In this document: one piece after another, positions 22,014-26,305 of the stretch
Numbering within the stretch: the first letter of the stretch is position 1
Layout: each line of letters begins with the position of its first letter
Source of the DNA: DATAAM01 sp036260075
GTDB taxonomy: Bacteria; Actinomycetota; Acidimicrobiia; Acidimicrobiales; JAHWLA01
Length of the DNA: 26,305 bases
Reading direction: 5' to 3'
Assembly (NCBI GenBank): GCA_036260075.1
Contig: DATAAM010000068.1
Coordinates: 1-26,305 of the forward strand
Position numbers and translations under genes: made by a program
Notes under the pieces: generated by a model
Told to the model about the DNA's origin: nothing
Database searches by the model: none
Seen by the model: the letters and a program-made list of their open reading frames with translations, nothing else

Positions 22014-23753
22014 GTGGCCGGATCGGGTGCAATCGCCCGGCGCTATGCGCCGTTCTTGATCCTCGCCGCCGCCCAGGCCCTCCTGGTGGCGGTGGTGCCC
22101 TCCACCGGCGGGCCGGGGCGGAGCAGCACGCTGACCGCAGGCCCCGGCGCCCCGCCGGGCGAGGACGCCGTCAGCCCCACAGAGGAGCTGGCGGGCGGAG
22201 GCGGGGGCGAGCAGACCGTCACCTCCGGCGGCGGGGGCGGCGGCGGGGGCTCCGCCTCCGGCGGCACCGCCGCGGGCCGCAACGAGGGCGGCGGCGGCAG
22301 CGGAGGGGGCGGCGGCAGCGGAGGAGGCGGGGGCGGCGGGGGCACCCGCGGCGGCCTCACCGCCGACCGCAGCAAGTGCGCCAAGGACGGGCGGCGCCAG
22401 CAGGACGTCACCCTCACATCGCCCCCGTGCGTCCCTCGCTGGTCGGGGCCCAACGGCGGCGCCACCTACCAGGGCGTCACCGACACCGAGGTCGTCGTCA
22501 TCAAGTACCGGGTCACACTGGGCGAGCAGGTCGACGCCATCCTGCGCACCCAGGGCCTGGCGTCCACCCGGCAGGAGGAGGCGCACGCGGCGGGCGCCTT
22601 CGCCAAGTTCTTCGAGAAGCGCTACGAGTTCTACGGGCGCACGATCAAGTGGGTCGACTTCGAGAGCAAGTGCACAGTCACCCCGCCCAACATCCCCTGC
22701 TTCCGCCAGGACGCGCAGGACCTCAACAAGCAGTACCGGCCCTTCGCCGTGTTCTGGACGAACTCCACGGTGCAGGGAGAGTTCTTCGACGAGTGGAGCC
22801 GGCTCGGGGTCGTCAACATCGGCGGCTGGCACTTCCACGGCGACTTCAACCTGCGCCTGCGCCCCTACCACTGGGACGTCTTCATGGACGGCACGCGGGC
22901 CGCCCGCAACCTGGCGGAGTACTGGTGCAAGAAGATGCAGGGCAAGAACGCCTCGCTGAGCCCGACCATGGGGAACCGCAAGCGCAAGGTCGGCATCATC
23001 ACGCAGGACTACGAGGTCACCCGCAAGAACGCCCAGGACTTCCTGCGCCTGGTGTCCGGCGAGATGTGCGGCTCGCCTGCGGAGACACGCTCCCCGCCCG
23101 TCTACACGCCCTCGGACATCACCCGGTCCGAAGAGGTGTCGCGCACAGCGATCACAAAGATGAACGACGAGGGCGTGACGAGCCTCGTCATGATGACCGA
23201 CCCCATCGGCCCTCGGTTCTTCAGCCAGGCCGCCACGTCGCAGCAGTACTACCCGGAGAACCTCCTGGCGGGCACCGGCCTCATCGACTACGACGTGCTC
23301 GGCCGGCTCTACGACCCCGCCCAGTGGCGCAACGCCTTCGGCCCGGGCCACCTGGCCGAGCCCATCCCGTTCAACCAGACCGACGCGGCGCGCGCCGCCG
23401 CCGACGTCGGCGTGACGGGCCTGTACCCGGGGGCCAACCTGCTGTTCGCCTACATGAACCTGGCGGCCAGCCAGATCCAGATGGCCGGGCCCACGCTCAC
23501 GCCCGACAACGTGGAACGGGGCATGCACACCCTGCCCGCCGCGGGCGGCTGGGCGCTCACCCGCAACCCGGCCTCGGTGATGGTGAAGTGGGGGCCGGGC
23601 GATTACACCGCCATCGAGGACTCCCGCCACACGTGGTGGGACCCCAACGCCACGTCGAAGATCGACGGCAAGGCGGGTGCGTACCGCGCCGTGAACGGCG
23701 GCCAGCGGTGGGAGATGGGCACATGGACCGCCGGTGAGCCGAAGCAGCCATGA
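22014..23753 (+). CDS. ABC transporter substrate-binding protein, Leu/Ile/Val-type
   Basis: A 579-residue exported protein. An N-terminal hydrophobic segment (YAPFLILAAAQALLVAVV) acts as signal or membrane anchor. A glycine-rich linker (about 60-113) separates it from a periplasmic-binding-type I domain that begins CAKDGRRQQDV, PCVPRWSG, NGGATYQGVTDTEVVV and runs to near the C-terminus. No lipobox cysteine is seen, so the protein may be held by its N-terminal helix. The ligand could be an amino acid, amide or another small molecule. GTG 22014 has AGAGGTG five bases upstream; the stop overlaps the permease ATG (ATGA). Confidence 0.86.
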   Translation: MAGSGAIARRYAPFLILAAAQALLVAVVPSTGGPGRSSTLTAGPGAPPGEDAVSPTEELAGGGGGEQTVTSGGGGGGGGSASGGTAAGRNEGGGGSGGGGGSGGGGGGGGTRGGLTADRSKCAKDGRRQQDVTLTSPPCVPRWSGPNGGATYQGVTDTEVVVIKYRVTLGEQVDAILRTQGLASTRQEEAHAAGAFAKFFEKRYEFYGRTIKWVDFESKCTVTPPNIPCFRQDAQDLNKQYRPFAVFWTNSTVQGEFFDEWSRLGVVNIGGWHFHGDFNLRLRPYHWDVFMDGTRAARNLAEYWCKKMQGKNASLSPTMGNRKRKVGIITQDYEVTRKNAQDFLRLVSGEMCGSPAETRSPPVYTPSDITRSEEVSRTAITKMNDEGVTSLVMMTDPIGPRFFSQAATSQQYYPENLLAGTGLIDYDVLGRLYDPAQWRNAFGPGHLAEPIPFNQTDAARAAADVGVTGLYPGANLLFAYMNLAASQIQMAGPTLTPDNVERGMHTLPAAGGWALTRNPASVMVKWGPGDYTAIEDSRHTWWDPNATSKIDGKAGAYRAVNGGQRWEMGTWTAGEPKQP

Positions 23754-25996
23754 CGCCCGCCGACATCGCCGCCCGTCTCCGTGAAGCCCGAAGGCCGGCG
23801 CAGGCGCTGTGGCACTCCCGGCCGTGGGGCAGCGTGCTGCGGGTGGCGCTGGCCGTGCTCTCGGTCCCCACGTTCCTCAACCTGCTCCTCGGCGAGCACC
23901 GGCCCGCCGGGGTGCTGGTCAACGGGGCGGTGGTGGGCGCCCTCTACGGCCTCATCGCCGTGGGCGTCATCCTCGTGTACCGGGCCAACCGCATCGTCAA
24001 CTTCGCCCAGGCCGGGCTGGGGGCCGTGCCCGCGGTGGCCGCGCTCCTCCTCATCACCGACCACGACTGGCCCTACTTCGCCGCCATCCCGGTGCTGGTG
24101 GGCGGGGCGCTGCTGCTCGGCGCCGTGGTGGAGATGGCGTTCATCCGACGCTTCGCCAAGGCGCCTCGTCTGATCCTCTCGGTGGTCACCATCGGCGTGG
24201 CCCAGCTCCTCGCCTACGTCGAGTTCCACACGCCGTTATGGCTGACCGGCGACACCATCCCGCCCACCGAGTTCCCCACGCCGTTCAGCGCGTTCCGGTT
24301 CCGCATGGGCAACACTCACTTCAAGGGCGACCACCTCGTGACCGTGCTGCTCGTGGGCGCCCTCGTGGTGGGGCTCGGGCTGTTCTTCCGCCTCACGCGG
24401 GTGGGCATCGGCGTGCGGGCGGCGGCCGAGAACGACGAGCGGGCCTCGCTGCTGGGGGTCCCCGTGCGGCGGCTGTCGACCCTCGTGTGGATGCTGGCCG
24501 CGCTCTTGTCGGCCATCGGCATGTTCCTGCGGGCGCCGCTCGTGGGCCTTCCGATGGGCACGATCATCGGGCCCACGATCCTGCTCTACGCGCTGGCCGC
24601 CGCCATGGTGGCCCGCATGGAGAGCCTGCCCGTCGCCTTCGGGGCGGGCATGGCCATCGGGGCGCTCAACGCCGGGATGTTCTACACGACCCAGAGCACT
24701 GTGCTCGGCGAGGCCATGCTGCTGCCGATCATCCTCGTGGCCCTGCTGGTGCAGCGCACCAGGATCTCGCGGGCCGAGGACACCGGCGTCACCACCTGGC
24801 GCACGGTGAAGGAGTTCCGGCCGATCCCGGCCGAGCTGCGCCAGGTGCGCGAGGTGGTGTGGGTGCGACGGGCGTTCGCCGCCGTGGTGGCGCTGCTGGC
24901 CGTCTTCGGCCCGGTGCTGGTGGGCGAGCTCTACTACAACGACGCCGCGCTGGTGATCGTCTACGCCGTCATCGGCGTCTCGCTGGTCGTGCTCACCGGT
25001 TGGGCAGGCCAGATCAGCCTGGGGCAGTTCGCCTTCGTGGGCGTGGGCGCGGCCGTGGCAGGCGGCTTGGCGGGCGACGCCGGGTGGGACTTCTTCGGCG
25101 CCCTGCTGGTGGCGGGGTTGGTGGGCGCGGCGCTGGCGGTGGTGGTGGGCGTGCCCGCCCTGCGGCTGCCCGGCCTGTTCCTGGCCGTGACCACGCTGGC
25201 GTTCGCGGGGGCGGTGCGGGCCTTCGTGCTCGACCGCGACTACTTCGGGTGGCTCCTCCCCGAGCTCAACAACGTGGTGTACCGACCCCGCCTCTACGGC
25301 AAGTTCGACACCGGCAACGACCTGCTCTTCTACTACGTCTGCCTGGCCATCCTCGTGCTGTTCGTCGTGATGGCGCGGCAGCTGCGCAACAGCCGGTCGG
25401 GGCGGGTGATGATCGCCGTGCGCACCAACGCCCGAGCGGCCCAGGCCTACGGCGTGAACCTGCCGCGCACGAAGCTGGCCGCGTTCGCCATGTCGGGCTT
25501 CATGGCCGCGGTCGCGGGCGGGTTGCTGGCCTACCAGCAGGGGGCCGTCGACAGCGGCACGTACGGAGCGGTGGAGAGCATCAAGGTGTTCGCCATGGCC
25601 GTGGTCGGCGGCCTCACGTCGCTGGCCGGCGCCATCGCCGGGGCCGTCTACCTGGTGGGCTTCCTGCGCCTGCCCGGCCTGCGCGACATCCAGCTCATCG
25701 ACCTGTTGGCCACCGGCGTCGGGCTGATGATCCTGCTGCTCTTCTTCCCGGGCGGCCTGGCCGAGATCGGCTTCCGGATGCGCGACGCCTTCCTCCGCTG
25801 GGTGGCCGACCGTCGCGGCATCCACGTGCCCAGCCTGGTGGCCGACGCGCTGGAGGCCCAAGGCGAGCCCGTGACCGGCGAGGAGCCCGACGAGGTGGTG
25901 GCCCCCGCCGCCGCTTCGGTGGCCCGCCGGGCGCGGCGGTCCCGCGCCCGCGTGCGGGCGGTGGCCGAGGAAGGCGAGCTCGAGGTGGTGTCGTGA
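23750..25996 (+). CDS. Fused LivH-LivM branched-chain amino acid ABC permease
   Basis: A 748-residue protein that joins both inner-membrane permeases of a Liv-type importer. The first half (about 45-335) is LivH-like: VNGAVVGALYGLIAVGVILVYRANRIVNFAQAGLG and the cytoplasmic coupling loop RAAAENDERASLLGV. The second half (about 375-690) is LivM-like: LTGWAGQISLGQFAFVGVGA, RTNARAAQAYGVNLPRTKLAAF, GGLTSLAGAIAGA and FFPGGLAEI. A charged cytoplasmic C-terminal tail (about 700-748, Glu then Arg rich) follows. In most bacteria these are two genes. It starts in an ATGA overlap with the binding-protein gene. The ATPases are not in the window and should lie further downstream. Confidence 0.92.
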   Translation: MTPADIAARLREARRPAQALWHSRPWGSVLRVALAVLSVPTFLNLLLGEHRPAGVLVNGAVVGALYGLIAVGVILVYRANRIVNFAQAGLGAVPAVAALLLITDHDWPYFAAIPVLVGGALLLGAVVEMAFIRRFAKAPRLILSVVTIGVAQLLAYVEFHTPLWLTGDTIPPTEFPTPFSAFRFRMGNTHFKGDHLVTVLLVGALVVGLGLFFRLTRVGIGVRAAAENDERASLLGVPVRRLSTLVWMLAALLSAIGMFLRAPLVGLPMGTIIGPTILLYALAAAMVARMESLPVAFGAGMAIGALNAGMFYTTQSTVLGEAMLLPIILVALLVQRTRISRAEDTGVTTWRTVKEFRPIPAELRQVREVVWVRRAFAAVVALLAVFGPVLVGELYYNDAALVIVYAVIGVSLVVLTGWAGQISLGQFAFVGVGAAVAGGLAGDAGWDFFGALLVAGLVGAALAVVVGVPALRLPGLFLAVTTLAFAGAVRAFVLDRDYFGWLLPELNNVVYRPRLYGKFDTGNDLLFYYVCLAILVLFVVMARQLRNSRSGRVMIAVRTNARAAQAYGVNLPRTKLAAFAMSGFMAAVAGGLLAYQQGAVDSGTYGAVESIKVFAMAVVGGLTSLAGAIAGAVYLVGFLRLPGLRDIQLIDLLATGVGLMILLLFFPGGLAEIGFRMRDAFLRWVADRRGIHVPSLVADALEAQGEPVTGEEPDEVVAPAAASVARRARRSRARVRAVAEEGELEVVS

Positions 25997-26009
25997 GCGC
26001 CACATCCGC

Positions 26010-26056
26010 TTCTGGGCACGGTTTCCCGCGCTATGCGGGGCGATCCGTGCCCAAAA
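26010..26056. repeat. Intergenic palindrome between permease and MFS genes
   Basis: The arms TTCTGGGCACGG (26010-26021) and CCGTGCCCAAAA (26045-26056) pair with one mismatch; the centre holds CCCGCGCTATGCGGGG. In reverse complement, 9067-9115 matches it nearly base for base, including the loop. It stands 13 bases after the permease stop and just before the G-rich ribosome site of the next gene. Confidence 0.78.
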
Positions 26057-26072
26057 CCGGGGGGTGCCGCAC

Positions 26073-26305
26073 GTGAGGGAGCGGCTGGAGCGCGTCACCG
26101 CCGGGGCGCCGGTCCTCCCGCTCGTCGTGCTGTTCGGCCTCAACGTGGTCGACGAGCTCGACCGCGTGGCGTTCAGCGTGCTCACGCCGGAGATCCGCGA
26201 TGCGTTCGGGCTCTCCGACGACGGCGTGGTGGCCATCGGGGCGCTGGCCGCCGTCACCGCCCTGATGGCCGCGCTCCCGATCGGGTTCGCCGCCGACCGC
26301 GTGCG
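26073..26305 (+). CDS. MFS transporter, N-terminal part (runs off the window)
   Basis: The frame from GTG 26073 (or in-frame GTG 26064) reads through the window end. The first 77 residues contain a short basic start, a helix (PVLPLVVLFGLNVVDELDRVAF), a loop (LTPEIRDAFGLSDDGV) and a second helix ending GFAADRVR, a form of the MFS loop 2-3 motif GxxADR. Placed after a LivHM fusion, it may be part of the same transport operon, possibly as an MFS-ATPase fusion; that guess rests only on context. GGGGGG before the GTG may be its ribosome site. Confidence 0.75.
   Translation, partial: MRERLERVTAGAPVLPLVVLFGLNVVDELDRVAFSVLTPEIRDAFGLSDDGVVAIGALAAVTALMAALPIGFAADRV

Overview
The window is about 26.3 kb of very GC-rich, tightly packed bacterial chromosome. 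The largest gene-free gap is about 170 bases (17672-17841), so no stretch over 300 bases lacks a gene. GTG starts, start/stop overlaps (GTGA, ATGA), TANNNT boxes placed for leaderless mRNAs, an FadD-type ligase, a bifunctional class A PBP and secreted CAP proteins with GYWLVASDGG-like repeats point to an actinomycete. I infer an Acidimicrobiia-like lineage, mainly from the repeat protein and from the style of the LivHM-type transporter; this is not proven. No tRNA, rRNA, CRISPR array, transposase or phage gene was seen.

Layout. 44-7627 is a minus-strand block: FxsA, a Nudix hydrolase with a split Nudix box, a LACTB2-like metallo-beta-lactamase-fold hydrolase, an HTH-PAS-kinase protein whose H-box histidine is asparagine, and a MacB/LolD-type ABC ATPase with its FtsX-type permease. 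7662-9093 (+) holds a membrane-anchored trypsin/HtrA-like protein that has lost two of its three catalytic residues, and a small HExxH protein. 9124-11397 (-) is a class A penicillin-binding protein. 11460-14269 (+) is selA-selB, for selenocysteine incorporation; SelB has a changed G4 motif. 14290-16366 (+) is an ECF-type sigma factor, an overlapping single-pass membrane protein and a secreted alpha/beta hydrolase.

16439-21159 (-) holds an acyl-CoA ligase, an EamA transporter, a small anchored Ig-like protein and a secreted CAP-domain protein with a 42-residue repeat array. The leader of the CAP gene contains a convincing cyclic di-GMP-I (GEMM-I) riboswitch. 21295-21927 (+) is a 1-Cys peroxiredoxin. 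22014 to the end (+) is a branched-chain-amino-acid-type ABC operon: substrate-binding protein with a glycine-rich linker, a fused LivH-LivM permease, and the start of an MFS protein.

The most interesting items are the c-di-GMP riboswitch with a plausible ribosome-site-masking hairpin in front of the CAP/repeat protein; a family of roughly 47-base intergenic palindromes (TTCTGG...CCAGAA) that often sits directly before a G-rich ribosome site; the catalytically dead protease; and the histidine-less kinase joined to a DNA-binding domain.
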